Positions 48,209 through 61,224 are shown, numbered from the stretch's first letter. The stretch: DNA of 64,000 bases from Calonectria ilicicola (GCA_020809705.1 CP085832.1:3100001-3164000); one strand, 5' to 3'. Notes: generated by a model not told the origin, from the letters alone. Translations and numbers: made by a program.

Positions 48209-51200
48209 AATGGAATGAAGTTTGTTTAGGGGGAAAGCTGTGGGGAAATGCAAGCTTTGATATATTTGTGCTCTAATGAGAAGAAACCAGGAAACGGAGT
48301 CTTCTTTTATAGTTCTGAGAACATCCTACGTTGCATCCCGAATTCGGCGATGGCTTCATGTTTTGACCAATAAAGCGAATGGATTGTGAATCTAGTCGGA
48401 TTTGGGGAGGTCATGATCCCGAGAGCGTGTGACCTTGATAACGGCTTGGTGCGAAATCATCAAGTGGCTTTGCTCGTAGTATTACTAGCGTACCGATGCA
48501 AGAGCAGGGGCCTCTTAGATCCAACGAACCAGATTACCTAAACGAGATTGGTCTCTCGGATCTATAGGCTGGCTTTATTCTGCCACGTCTGGGGTGCAAC
48601 TCTCCTATTTGCAGACTTTATCAAGCCTCAGAAAAGCTTGTGTGGGGTTCGGGTGCAGGTCAATCGGCCCCGGATCTCAATCTCCACTTGAGGAGGATGG
48701 GTTTTACCGCATGCACGATGCCTCGCCTAAACTTTTAACCAGGGCCAATAGGTCCATCGATCCCATGACTTTATTCCTACCTCGCGATCTCGTCTTAGAG
48801 AAATATTGGGATCATCTTTACAGTTCTGTGTACAGAATGTCTATGAGGAAGAAGAGAGACGGGTTCAAAAGAATCTATGGATCGAACGAGGGAGGGGAGA
48901 ACGAAGATAACACACATGCAGTATGAAAGTACAAGTAAATCCATGAACAGATGAAAGCTTTCGGTGCTTTGCACTAGCGTGTTTCTTATCTCGATACCCC
49001 ACGGAAATCCGCTGAGAGTTTCCCTCATATCATCCCGGCAACCTTCATTGGTTGAGGGATGTATTGCATCGACGCCAATGTCGCAAGAACAAGCCCTCTC
49101 ACAGCTGTACTCTTGATAAACACACATTCCATCGAGCAGGATAAATCCATTCTCAAATTATCGGGCTCTAGCTAAAAATGTAGGTGCCATCGGGAGTTGC
49201 CGAGTGGCGCATGATAGCAGAACTCCGAGTCATCGTCAACTTTGGCGGACACCTTTGCCCTTTGTGGAAACAGCAGCCGCTCTGCCGTTTACAAATCGAC
49301 CCTTATTGGCCGTTAATAATCACGAGGACTGTCCTATTTTCTAAACTGTTGCGTCTACCACCCCATTCCACTCGGTTGGCAGATCAACAACCCCCCAAAA
49401 AGCTTCGAGAGCTAGCCACGCGTTCTGCCTCACGTATTGCATCTAGTATGGTATTGCCGAACTTTTAATGCCGATGCCACTATCCTGACCGATCAAGATT
49501 CTTCAAAATGCAGCCCATGTATTCTTTTGCCTTGATTCAGTTAGTCATATGAGTTCACATGGACACCTTCGTGGATATTATCATAATAGCTTATCTCGAC
49601 AAACATCAGTTTTGTGTCTATCCGCTACTTTCCTTCTATTTTTATAACTAAGCGTTGGCAATCCAGAATGAACGGGGCTAAAAACCGACTGCCCTCTTCC
49701 GGTCTCTGCGAGGTCTTCTCCGCATAATCCCAGCTTCCTGTTTCGTCAAATTTTAAGAATACCACCGTATACAGTCAAATTTCTGACCCAAGAAATCATT
49801 GTGTTATAATGTTGAGAGATCAGAAGATGGTGGAGTATGGCTGAAAGGCCCCTTTCACCTATGGGGGAAAGTCGAATTCCCATGGGGTAAAGCCAGGTTT
49901 ACGCATGAAGACCCGAGCCGGCAAGTCGGGGCAACCAACTTTTTAAAACAAGCAAATCATCGGAGACAAGCCGAAGAACTTGCTAAAGGGAACAAGGATC
50001 GGATTAGTGCCCGATGGGTTGCAAAAGCTGAATGGCACAAAATCATGTGACTAGCCGAACGAGCCGATTGTCTAGTTGTTAAATTGACGCTTGGGTATGA
50101 TTAGACGGGTGTGACACCGATTCAACTCACTACATGTATCAGAAAAGTAGTGGGATTCTTATTGACGAGTGCAAAGCTGCCCCTTTCCTTTGTGCCCGGC
50201 TAATCATTTCCATTCTATTTACCCTCTTGACCCCGCAACTCCACCATATACCATGAATCCAGTTCTCGATGATGCGGCCGATCTCGCTCTAGCATGCTTC
50301 ATTTTCAAGGGTTTTATATCTAGATGTGTTTACTGATCAAGATTTTATGTTGGGCTGAAGATAGGAGATGGGAGAATAGTCAAAGTGATCTAGCGACGCC
50401 GCACACCACACATCTATTATTCTGTCTGGCTCATTTCCTGACACCAACTCATGCCGAACCTCACCATTTTCTTTACTTGCTTAAAAGCCCCCAAATATAT
50501 CAGGCCCTTTGGTCACGTTGATCGTCGGTAACGTGCATTCGGGAACTGGAGCCGGCAGCACTAGTGCGCGGCAATAGAAGCCGAACCTAGCTCGGAATCC
50601 ACTCTTAGTCCAAGTCACAAATTCAGTGCCATTCATTGTTAGCTTCGAAGCTGCCAAAATTTGGAGTGAATATTTTCTTATGGGTTCTGGCAGCTACATT
50701 CTGGGCAGAGGAAACTCGATTCTAACTGGATTCACGGATGCTTTATAAATATGATGCAATATGCAGGCAGAAAATCCCACTACACGTGCTCAAAAGTCAA
50801 CTCAAAAATGTACTTTTAGTGAACCTGATGGCAATTTCCTTTTGTTTGAGTTCTGTGCGGTTTCTTGATGCAAAAGCAGACGCGTTATACCACAAGGAAT
50901 CATTTGAGCCGGGGACACCCCGTCTTGCAAGATGATATTCTGGCCAGATGAGAGTACTGCATGCTCCATGGTCCAAAGGTGACCACCACCGCCAACCTCC
51001 TCCTCCAAAAACCCATCTCGACATGACCCACGATCTACAAATAAATCACACAAAGTGGCAACTTGTCAGCCGATGATAGGTACTACACTACTATAGTGCC
51101 AAGGGTCTAGCGTTCCACTAAATATTCGTCTCCGCCAGAATGACCCCGACTCTCGGCCCACCAGTTGACATGAACTATTTGAAGACCAGTATGCTGACCC

Positions 51201-51273
51201 TCTCGTTTCCACGAATTGATAGATTCATCTTCGAAGTAACTTTTTTCTTTTGGTCATTTCCAGAGTTCTAAAT
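48209..51273. other. Spacer of about 3 kb, no gene recognised
   Basis: Lies between divergent oxygenase and transporter genes. Scattered short open frames on both strands, none with family resemblance. No repeats or mobile-element ends were noticed. Confidence 0.4.
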
Positions 51274-52620
51274 ATGAGTATCGAGCTTGGGATTGTTCCC
51301 TCTACCCCGTTACCAGCTTCGGACGAAAACAGCGAAGACAGAGACACCGTAATTCAGTCTTTGCCACCACCAGATAATGGTCGCGAGGCCTGGCTTTTCT
51401 TGACCGGGGCTTTCATCATAGAAGCGGTTCTTTGGGGTAGGACAAATATCTTTGTTCGTTTTGACTTGAATCGCTAACACAAAAAAGGATTTCCCCTTTC
51501 CTATGGAGTGTTTCAAGATTATTATTACAAACAGTCCGAGTTTGAAGAAAATTCAAATCTTGCCATCATTGGTACTGTTTCAACCAGCATCTACTTTTTA
51601 GGTGCTCCTCTTGCTACACCATTGGTCAAGCGATTTCGACGTTGGCAGCGCCACATGATTGTCGTGGGATGGGTTGGGTGTGTGACTTCGCTCATCATTG
51701 CATCATTCATGACAAGCGTTACTGGTCTGATCGCGACACAAGGTGTCTTGTATGGTATGAATTTCCTCTTACTCTACTTCCCAGTACTGAGCATGCTCAA
51801 TGAATGGTTCGTACAACGCCGAGGAGTTGCATACGGTGTAATGTATGCTGGAAGTGGCTTTAGTGGTGTCGGGTATCCGTTCCTCTTACAGCTGCTATTG
51901 TCTAGATATGGATATAAAACAACGCTCCGCGCAGTAGCTGTTGCAGAGTTTGTTCTCGGCGCCCCTGCTCTATTCATCCTCAAAGGACGCCTTCCACCAT
52001 CAAACTGCGGCGCTTTGCGCATGTTCGACTTTGGCTTTGTGAAGCAGCCTCTTTTCTGGTGTTTTGCCGTATCGAACTTACTTCAAGGCTTCGCATACTA
52101 CATCCCTGCGTTGTATCTACCCTCATATGCATCCATAATCGGACTTTCTGGGACTGTCGGTGCACTGATCGTTGCTGCAAACAACTTGGCCATTGTCATG
52201 AGCCAAGTTGTATTTGGATATCTCACTGATCGAACCAACAATGTCCTCCTCCTTGTCTTCGTATCGTCTTTCGTTTCTGCTATATCATCGATTACACTTT
52301 GGGGGTTTGCCCACTCCTTCCCTACACTTCTCATGTTTGCCCTTATTTACGGATGGTTCGCTGGCGCTTTCCCTATCTTTTGGGCTAAATTTGGGTCCAT
52401 TCTCTCGGAGGATCCCGGTCCTGTCTATAGCCTTATGGCATTTGGGAAGGGTATCGGAAACCTAGTGACAGGCCCTATTACTGCCTCTTTATTAACACGG
52501 CCTGTAAGTCATGGTTATGGAATGGGGAAGTTTGAGCCCGTTGTTATTTTTATGGGGTCTCTAATGTTTTGCTCTTCCTTGGCCATTGTTTGTTGGCCCC
52601 TTCAGCGTAATATTAGATAA
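51274..52620 (+). CDS. MFS transporter, monocarboxylate-porter type
   Basis: Two exons (51274-51436, 51488-52620; 51-nt intron with CGCTAAC branch site), 431 residues from Met at 51274 (MSIELGIVPS). The fold is about twelve transmembrane segments with a short polar N-terminus. EAWLFLTGAFIIEAVLWGFPLSYGVFQDYY is split here by the intron, and NEWFVQRRGVAYGVMYAGSGFSGVGYPF carries the RRG..GxxxxGSGxGG-like loop of fungal MCT-type carriers. The central loop (RLPPSNCGALRMFDFGFVKQPLFW) is short. Plasma-membrane uptake or export of an organic acid or metabolite; substrate unknown. Confidence 0.87.
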
Positions 52621-53049
52621 GAAGCAAAAATCTAGGATTGGAAGGAAGTTTTATTATAGTCTCAAAGGTATATACATTCAATTCTCCATCATACGCAACA
52701 ACTGCGATGAGCCTTCCAATCACAGGTCACGCCGGTTCTCAAGATAAGCAAACACAGCAACATGGAGCTTGTGAATGGTGGCAAGGACAGCTTTGAATAT
52801 GTCAACGAACTGTCCGAGACCATATTAATCATATAATTTCTCGACATGATCGTTAAAAAGGTATTCAGTGTTCTCCTTTAAGTAGAAGCAGTGCCGAATA
52901 TTTGATGTTAAGCTCAGTGTGTAGGCTTCTAAAGCTGACCAGTTTGTCACTGAAGCCGCTATTTCATTCAACACCCTTGATGCTCAACCCTTTAGTGACC
53001 ACACCATTCACGTTTGTTATATCAAATTGTTTATGGCCCATCTCTTTTC
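52621..53049. other. Convergent spacer
   Basis: 3' flanks of the MFS and kinase genes. Nothing else seen. Confidence 0.4.
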
Positions 53050-53616
53050 TCACCGTCTGCCCCATGAATGCACATGTTCCAGTATCCGCCTTGCAGCCTT
53101 AGTTGGACTGATGCTCGTAACATCCAGCTGCAATTCCCCATTTTCTTCTCCAAAATGGAACATCTCCTCCTCTTGACGAAGATCTCGCAAGATTTCCAAG
53201 TCGGTAAGTTTGGTGCTGAACCCAATAGCACGCCCTTCATTTGATGCCCTCTTCAAATTCTCTTCTAGTTGGCAAGAAAGCACAACAGGAATAAACGGTA
53301 CCCCTCGTTTGGTTGCAGCATGCTTGTAATCTTGCGCTGCAGCGCTTCCTAGGGGGCCTGTACATCGTGAATCCGTGAAAATCCAGGTGATATTCCTTGT
53401 CGCTTCTGATGTTGCAATAATATCGAGAATGTGGTGCCGTAAATTGTTTCGTATTGTATTGTATTCTGGGTGGCTTCTGTCGACTAATGGAGCCAGAGGA
53501 TCAATTAATAAATGGTTCGAATAAACCTTTGATTCGGGGATAAGGGTTTGCAGCTCTTTGGCAGTTGTAAGCTTCCCAACACCCGGGTAACCATTGATAT
53601 ATATATAGCATGCCAT
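53050..53616 (-). CDS. Small P-loop kinase-like NTPase
   Basis: Intronless, 188 residues. The frame starts MACYIYINGYPGVGKLT: a beta strand running into a Walker A loop (residues 9-17, Lys15) of the adenylate-kinase/zeta-like type, where Leu follows Lys and Thr comes next. IDPLAPLVDRSHPEY and WIFTDSRCTG are typical of small fungal kinases of this group, which probably phosphorylate a small molecule; substrate unknown. FIPVVLSCQLEENLKR resembles the VxLxxxxxxLxxR lid segment. Cytosolic. Confidence 0.8.
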   Translation of the reverse strand: MACYIYINGYPGVGKLTTAKELQTLIPESKVYSNHLLIDPLAPLVDRSHPEYNTIRNNLRHHILDIIATSEATRNITWIFTDSRCTGPLGSAAAQDYKHAATKRGVPFIPVVLSCQLEENLKRASNEGRAIGFSTKLTDLEILRDLRQEEEMFHFGEENGELQLDVTSISPTKAARRILEHVHSWGRR

Positions 53617-54069
53617 TTAGATAATTGTAAAATAGTGGACTGGTGTGAAGATTTCTTTTTCTGAGAAGAACAAGTATTCGCAGAGGCAGGTTTTCATTCG
53701 CTTTTTAGGAAGATACCTCGAGGTCTACTCGTGACGCATATCGATGACTCATGTCCTAGCCTTGTTCCGAAAATATGCTGGTAGATACAAGAAACATGAT
53801 AAAATGGTCAAATCATTCCGAGACCGGACAAGGGAGTCATCACCTTTGGTACTCCGACGAAACTACGACTCCCGAAACAGCAGATGCTTAACACTTTTCT
53901 CTGGACAGAGACGCTGCCTGGTCTGTGTTGACTTCTACTTTAGTCTATTTCCAATGGGAATAATTTGAACGTCTATTGGGACTGCGCTGTGAACTTTTGT
54001 CTTGTCCTTTAGAATGCGCCCTTTAGTGATGTACCGCTCAATTCATTATTTTCATGAAAAGATGTAAAA
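53617..54069. other. Spacer, no gene recognised
   Basis: Kinase promoter and 3' flank of the adenylosuccinate-synthetase-like gene. Nothing else seen. Confidence 0.4.
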
Positions 54070-56700
54070 CTATCCGCGATAGATAATGGCATCCCGCTCG
54101 GGGCCGGTTCCAATCCACTTGACCTGTTTTCAGTTAGGAATTTTGACACAAATGCGATAATATCAAAGTAGAATTGTCCAGAATATTCCCATCAAAATTA
54201 TGGGATAAATCTTACCTTGACTCCAGTAAACTCTTCAATATACTAGAAATAGTGTCAGACTGATGTGCGAAGCAGAATAGCGTATACTAACGTTAACAAA
54301 GGTGCGCGCCTCCTTGGGCAAATCATAATAGGTCCGCAATCCTTTTGTAGGCTTGTTCCAGCCAGGCAATTCATGATAGACGACTTGAACACGCTCGAGT
54401 TGGCTAGCGCTTGCGGGAAATGAAGGCAGGTCCTAGAAAATTCAGTAACGGTTCAAGCTAACAATTAAAGTGCGTTGGTAAATTTAATTACCTGGCCAGT
54501 CTCCTTGTCCTTGTATCCAATAGCGATCTTGATGGTAGGTAGAGAATCGAGAGCATCAAGCTATATCCATCAGTGATCAATGACAATTATTAATTCTAAT
54601 TACATCACGAACCTTGTTTAGATTGAGAGCAGTGTAATGGTTGACATCCTACAACTTGTGAGTAGAGCTTTGCGGTCAACTGAGACAACAATACGAACGG
54701 CGTTATGCTTCACGATCACGAGGTCTGAAAATTCGAGTTAGCCGCCAAGTAGGCTTGCGTTATGCTGATTGCGTCTCTTGTCTCAGCGCAGGGACCGAAA
54801 TATTACTTACCAAGCCTGGGTTGTGTTAGCTTGGATAATTTGACTCAAGATGTAATGGGTATAGCTTCAAACTTACCAGCCAAATCGGCGCTTCTTGTCA
54901 TCTGCTGGTGGCTGGAATTGAAATTAGCACGATTCTTCCAGCACCTGATTTGTCACCACGCACTACTTCTCCGTTACTCTCCTCCAGCTTAGAGCCAGCC
55001 CTGCAATTAGAGTCAGTGCCAATTCGCAACATGTATGAGTAGAGAAGCTTACTCTCCAGTCTCTTCAGATACAAAAGGTCCCTAATACTTTTGTTAAATC
55101 AACAAAATCAAATTTTTTGATGAAAGCAGGGAGCTACCTCGCCGATAGTCGTGGTGTAGGCCTTGAGCACGCTATATAATGTAAGTATAAGCTCACTAAT
55201 GATGTGGAATTTCGTCGGGAAGCAGTTAAGGCTCGATTTTTGATCTCCACAATGAGTTAGAATTGATTTCGGGAGCGGGGGACCTACCCAACAATGTCCT
55301 TGATCTTGGTTGGGTTAAGAGGCAGACCAGTGAAGACGCCACCAAGACCCGTAGCCGAAGAGGTTACATATGGGTACTAGTTTAAACTCCGTCATTAGTC
55401 CAGGGTCCAGACCAGCCCAAAGGGCCCACCCTTGATGCTATTGAACCTACCGTTCCGTAATTGGCTCCCTCGACAAGAATTGGTGCACCACTGTCCTGAA
55501 CCTGTTTCACGAGGGAGATATCATCGACAACGTACTGGGCAAGTTGGGCTCGATACTCTTCAAATCTCTTGAGTTCTTCCTCTACATCGTATTGTAAGAG
55601 GTTGCCGAAACGCTTTCTGTATCCTGCAACAAGTTGGCGAAGCTTTGTGTCGAAAAGCTGAGGATCAAAGACGTCTGATAGCTTGATTGCACTCCTGGTG
55701 GCAACTGTGCCGGTTCTGGTGGAAGCTAGCTCGGCATCTTCCAGGGCATCGACCGCAGTGTGAAGGTCGAGGTGGATGGTGACCCTCTCGGACACTAGGA
55801 TACGCTCCTGAGCACGTTGGAGGTACTTTTTGGGAAGCTCTTCCAAGTCTTTGATGAATGTCGGGACGTGGAAAAGCACGCCAGAGCCAATCAGAAACAG
55901 AGCCTGGGGTGATATTAAGCCGCTAGGAAGGAGGTTAAAGCTAAGAGAGTGTCAATGGCTGGCGCTAGCATGGGTTGTACGAGATCCTGACCCATTGGAC
56001 TCATTGCTGGACGGCTTGTTAGAGGTTTGAAGATATTTTTATATGAAACAAGTCTCATGCACTCACGAGCTGGAATGTTCTCCAGTGTAGCCGCCCTAGG
56101 GACGGGTCAGCAAAAAAAAATAATAAAAAAAAAAAGAGAGAGAGATTTGCCACGGGGAGACGGGGTGACACACAGCAGCACGGACATTGAGCCTCGATTT
56201 TGGGGCCAGTGCATCGATGAGTTTTGCTTTCTAGTGCAGATCAGCATGATTTTCACGCACGAATGACTTATTTTCTGAGCCAATTGGTCGAGCGGATCGA
56301 GGCTGATGCAGCGAAGAGACAGGAGGCGCAGCCGACATCGGTGTTGGGGGGGAGGCAAAGCAATGGGACGTACGCCTTCATCACCTATCAAAGCCTTCTG
56401 GTCAGCAGGCTGGGCGGCGAACAAGGGCTGGGCCTATGGGAGCGGCGGGTTTGCGACAGTTTGCGACATGGCCATGCAAGCCGCAAGCCGCTTTGACCAG
56501 AAAGTGCAAAAAGGAGTGGGCAGCGGGAGGCAAGAGGCCAGAAGAGGGAGGGAGGGAGGGAGGGGAGAAGAGGAGGGGGAGGGGAGACAGTGGTCAGTTA
56601 GTAGGCAGACTAAGCGGGCGGCAGGAGAGCGAGCACAGTGAAAGGAAAGACATTGGCAATAATTACCCAGCTGGGCGCCGAGCACAATGGTGGTGGCCAT
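54070..56700 (-). CDS. Adenylosuccinate-synthetase-like protein with altered active site
   Basis: Paralogue of the purine enzyme that joins IMP and aspartate using GTP. About sixteen short exons fit GT-AG splicing in phase from Met 56700 ([12 protein letters not shown]) to TAG at 54070. The larger ones are 56384-56257, 55940-55451 and 55376-55288; exons of 29 and 15 nt near 56095 and 56004 are least certain. Family segments include [58 protein letters not shown] and [11 protein letters not shown]. However, GDEGKGK reads GDEGVRP, NNAGHT reads YTGEHS, the GTTxxGIGP loop is missing, ALxLDID between EGAN and YGT is missing, TTRVGEG is TTTIGEG, and the GVTTGRKRR loop is altered. It probably cannot carry out the normal reaction: a pseudoenzyme or an early pseudogene with frame and splice sites intact. 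Confidence 0.8.
56530..56595 (+). other. G-run purine tract inside intron 1 of the synthetase-like gene
   Basis: Consecutive GGGA/GGGG units on the plus strand (C-rich on the transcribed RNA strand), with at least five runs of three or more G, enough for a G-quadruplex on the plus strand. Confidence 0.7.
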
Positions 56701-57993
56701 GGCGATGGATGGATGGATGAATGTATGCAGATCGATAGACAGATAGATAGATAGATAAAGATCAGTCAAAAAGAATAGGACAGACGCGGCTCCCTCTTAG
56801 GTGTGGTTTTGAGTTTCAAATCAGATTTTCATCCACAAGACGAGATGGATGCGCATCATGATGGGCGCTCGCTGTACGTACCCCGCCGGGCTCGCGCTGA
56901 CACCATCTGCCGTGATGACAATTGGGGGGCGCTGCTCACTGGTGGGGCACGTCACTTGTTAGTCTGATCGGGCGTCACGTTCCTTTTTCCCTTCGCAGTC
57001 GCATCAGCATCAGGCCCACGCCCGCTTGCATGCCGTTGTTTTCTCTTTTCAACGACGCGCATCAGTGCGGTAATGCCAGCATCCCATGCCCGTCAAGCCA
57101 CCGTCCTCGCACGCTCCGCAACGGCCACGCCACGTTGAATTGGTTGGAGCGTCATCCATCCATCCCCCTCCATCTCGTCGCTGATGCTGCGTGCTGCTTA
57201 GTGCTGCTTGGTCCTCTTTGGTCCTCTTTGGTCCTCTTTGGTCCTCTTTGGTCCTCTTTGGTCCTTGCTTGGCCCTGCTACTTCTTAGGTCCTTGCTTGG
57301 TCCTGCTTAGGTCCTCCTGCTTAGGTCTTCTTGCTTAGGTCCTCCTCCTGCTGCAGCTGCAGGTGCCGCTGTATCGGGCCACGTCGGGATCCCTGGCTGG
57401 CCAAGCAAAGCATTCAACGTGAACGGGTTAGAACCATGCTGAATAAAGCCTCCCTCGCCCGCATCTCAAATCGTGACATGGCTGCATATCCATGGCAATA
57501 GTCCCCGATAGCGTGCACACTCTCCCACGCCCGCCGCCCCAAAAGGAATTCACTCCCAAACCTGCCACACCAATCACCTCATGCCATCCTCTGCGATTGT
57601 TCCCCCGGGGAAAGAGAAATCTACAGCCGTGCCGCAAGTCCAGACCGCCGTTCATCGAGATGCCCAGCCAATTTGCCGCAGTTGATACATCATCTGCAAG
57701 TTCCACGGGATGCATCCCTTTGAGACACAATCATTTACCACCATGGGCTCTCCGGATGCCCGCTGGCTGCCACCAAAAGAACCCCGCATAGCAACCCTTC
57801 CTTTTGGCTATCCCGGGCCTTGATTCCTCCGCCACATATGCACGCCGCTCAAGTGTGGTTGGTTGGCCGTCCTCACACCGAAAAAAGTTGTGAAGCTGTG
57901 TGTACATAAGGATATGATATGCCGGTCTTTTTTCCGCCGGGCCATGCTCAATCACCATTTTCTCGCCTCACTCCTTCAGCCCATTGAGTCCAT
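56701..57993. promoter_or_regulatory. Divergent spacer between synthetase-like and Clr5-ankyrin genes
   Basis: Holds both promoters and a minisatellite at 57208-57267. The open frames (56922-57338, 57492-57791) follow the repeat or show no family pattern. Confidence 0.4.
57208..57267 (+). repeat. 10-bp minisatellite (TTGGTCCTCT) x about 6
   Basis: Perfect head-to-tail units, followed to about 57350 by degenerate CTTAGGTCCT/CTTGGTCCT copies. Confidence 0.95.
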
Positions 57994-60619
57994 ATGGAAG
58001 CCCCCTTGCCCTTGGCCTACAATGATTTACCTGAACTACGTCCTGATTTAACTCGGACCTCTCCCTCCCCCACCGTCGAGTCCCCAAAAGAATCCTCAGC
58101 ATCTAGGTACAAGGACATTGATAGCCGTCGCAATGTCATTGAAAGCTTGTACTGGCAAGAGGACCGCGAGCTACACAAAGTCATGGACATTATGAAATCT
58201 CGATACCAATACAAAGCCAGGTAACACACACGACCTGTCGCAATTCCTGCTCTTCCGCTCATATCATCCTCTTTTTTTTTCCTTCTCCAGTGCACGAAAA
58301 TACAAAACCGCATTCAAGCGCTGGGGGCTACAGAAGAACATCCTGGCTGAAGACATGCGCCACATGACGCGCATCCGCAAAAGACGTCTCAACGACGGCA
58401 AAGATACCCAATTCTCTCACCACCAGCGACCGGTCGCCTCCGAAAAGATTGATCGCTGGGTCAAACGAACAGGCTTTGACGTTCCTGCAACAACCTTGGA
58501 TGCCCCTCCAGGCCGCCACACGCCGCCTAGCATCAGGTACGAAACGCCTTCGGACCTGAACAGCATCCAAGGGACACCACGCACCCAGAGCGCAATAGCT
58601 ACGGAAATCCCTACTAACCCTCCTCAATCATCTGCCCCCGGCTCAGGAGGCATGGCTTCCCTCAACTCAGATGCTTCACACGTGGGGGAAGCGGCCGCCA
58701 GCCAGCCTTACCGCTCAAGGTGGACTGCTGTAAATTTGCCCCGACAGCCCATGATGCCGGCCACGCCAAGGATAAGCAACATTTCCCACCAGCCAGATAG
58801 CTGCGTTGTGTCAGAACCCGCCGAATCCCTACGCCTCCCGCCAATTTTATCACCACCACAAAAGCCAATTGGCCCATCCCACGCAGATGCAACCCAGCCC
58901 CCCAGTAAAAGACAGAGGAGATCCGCATCTCCTTTGCGCCCAAATACTACAAACAGAAACAGCCAACCTCCAGCGAAATTGCCTGCACCAAACACACCAC
59001 AACCTAAGAGAACACCAAATCATGGAAAGAGCTGGGCGGAAGTAATGATTGGCGATTCGGACCCGCCACGAGAAAACGACAACGTCTCACATTCGCCCCA
59101 TGCGACCGCCTCGCCCTGTACAACGATCAATCCCGTAGAGAGTCGCACCACCGAGCCGAGCCTAAACATTTCACCAAACCCCATTACCAATGGAGCTCGA
59201 CCGCAGGCACTATTACCGAACACCAATAACAACAACAACAACAATAACAACAGACTTTTGCTACCGCGTCACACCACATGGGGAGAGTCCTCGCAGGATG
59301 CAGCATGTAGAGGGGAGCTCTCTACTGTCCAAGAAATCTTGCAAACCAGAACCGTGCCCGTGAACTACTCTTCTAGAAATGGAGAACCTGCGCTGCGTAG
59401 GGCCATAATTACAGAAGATTTGCAGAAAATGCAATCTCTTCTAGCGGCTGAGAACAATAAGGGTCCTGACTACGACTGGCATCAGATATGTAACATCCTT
59501 CGGGTAGCTATCGAGACAGATAAGCCACTGACTGTGGAGTATCTCACCTTGTCATTCATGAAGTATCCCGATCAAAAAGTGAACAAGTACTGGAGGGAAG
59601 AGACGCTTATTCGCTCTATGAAGCACGCCATTAAAACTCACCGCTTGGATTGTCTGAGAATGATGGTCCAAGGTGTGAGACACCATCCAACTTTTCCCTG
59701 GGAGTATCCCGTGCATTTCACGGTGACCGGGGGCTATATTAAAGCGCTCCAAGTGTTTCTCGACTACAGCGTGGATATAGATATCCCTTTGGAGCATGCT
59801 GACTACCCACTGCACGCGGTCCTCTGGGCTCAACGGGAGTCGCCCGCCGGCATTAAAATGCTCGAGTTCCTAAAGAGCCGGGTCTCGCTTGACCGGCGAG
59901 ACAAAGAAGGGCGTGAGCCCATTCATCTAGCAGCATATCTCTGCCAGGAAAAGGCCCTGGCTCTACTTTTAAAATGCAACGTGAATCCTAACGTTCGAGC
60001 AGCCAACGGGCACACCCCCTTTGGCTATCTGCACATGTGCACTGGAACCGACCAGATGCATGCGCAGGCCTGTGCGTTGCGTCTCGTACAGGCGGGCGCA
60101 GACCCAAATACGACAAACACAAACGGCAATACCATATTACATTACAACGCCAAACTTGGCGGAGCTTTGGTCCCAGTGGGTGCCAATGCCAATGCGCGAA
60201 ACACGGAGGCAGAGACGCCCCTCATTTGGGCCGCGCTCCTGGCAGACGTTGAAGGCGTCCGCCAGCTACTTGCGAGCAACGCAGATGTAAACGCCCAAGA
60301 CGGACGGGGGCAGACGGCGCTGCTAAAAGCCGCCGAAATGCCCCACGCACAAATTGTGCAATTGCTTTTGGATGCCCGGGCGAATCCAAATATTCAGGAC
60401 AAAATGGGCAACACTGCGTTGCATCAAGCATCCAAACTGGTCAAGGGTGCTGAGAGTAGAAGACTTCTCATCAACGCTGGGGCTAATCTAGACATTGAAA
60501 ATGTGGTAGGCGAAACGCCAAAGACACTCTGGCAGGGCCAGGCGGAAACTTTGCGACAACGATATAACAGTTTTGTGGAATCTGCTCAGCGGCATAACGG
60601 ACAAGGAAAAGGCAATTAG
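57994..60619 (+). CDS. Clr5-domain ankyrin-repeat protein
   Basis: Two exons (57994-58220, 58291-60619; 70-nt intron inside the Clr5 domain), 851 residues. Residues about 45-100 form the Clr5 domain: RRNVIESLYWQEDRELHKVMDIM, then across the intron KYKTAFKRWGLQKN. A long disordered Pro/Ser/Asn region (100-320) follows, with an Asn run encoded by AAC/AAT (59222-59252). Ankyrin repeats fill about 320-835, the clearest being GREPIHLAAYL, NGHTPFGYLH, ETPLIWAALLADVEGVRQLL, GQTALLKAAEM and GNTALHQASKL. Clr5 was named from a fission-yeast silencing factor, so a nuclear or chromatin role is possible, but in filamentous fungi this domain is mostly of unknown function. Confidence 0.88.
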
Positions 60620-61224
60620 AGGGTTTTTTCTTTTTTTTTTGGCGCATCCTGAGAGGGCTTTTGGAAGCTAAAGCTACTCGGACGCACTATATATATACAT
60701 ATATATAATTATTAGCTACCTAGGCTTTTTTGTTGGTTGTTTCCATGGCCTCCTCTCGCTCTAGATAGTTTGTAAGGTTAGAGAGATGCATGTCCGGTCG
60801 GTCGTGCTTTTAGGCTTCAACCGCGCTTCTCCGGTTCCACCACAGGGAATGGGTCTCACAGGACAGGGAGCAAAAAGGAAAAAGGAATGAGAGAAACAAT
60901 GCGGACAAGGCAGCCCAAATGGCACACGGTCCTTTGCAAATGCCTCAAATCATGTCTGCGCGATCCGCTTTTCCCAACACCAGGCATCTCAATCGGGCTG
61001 GGAATCTGACCTGTCGCTCGCCCGCGCTCAACAATACGCACGGAGCAGTAGTTCGCCCACTTGACCGCATCGTATCACCAGCCACCATTAGGCAACTAGA
61101 ATGCTACATGGCAATTTCCATATTCCCCGTTTCTCGCCATCGAATTTCCCCTCCTCCATTCCCCTCCTTGATTCCTGATTCCTGATCCCATCCCCATCCC
61201 CCCGGGCGGGCAGCAGCAAAAAAT
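60620..61224. other. Spacer, no gene recognised
   Basis: Includes a TATATATACATATATATA stretch near 60688 and a T tract near 60628, likely the terminator region of the Clr5-ankyrin gene. Confidence 0.4.

Noticed and set aside
56107..56424. 105-codon minus-strand frame starting MFAAQPADQ as an independent gene
   Set aside because: Its [16 protein letters not shown] part is exon 2 of the synthetase-like gene in phase with exon 1; the remainder is intron.
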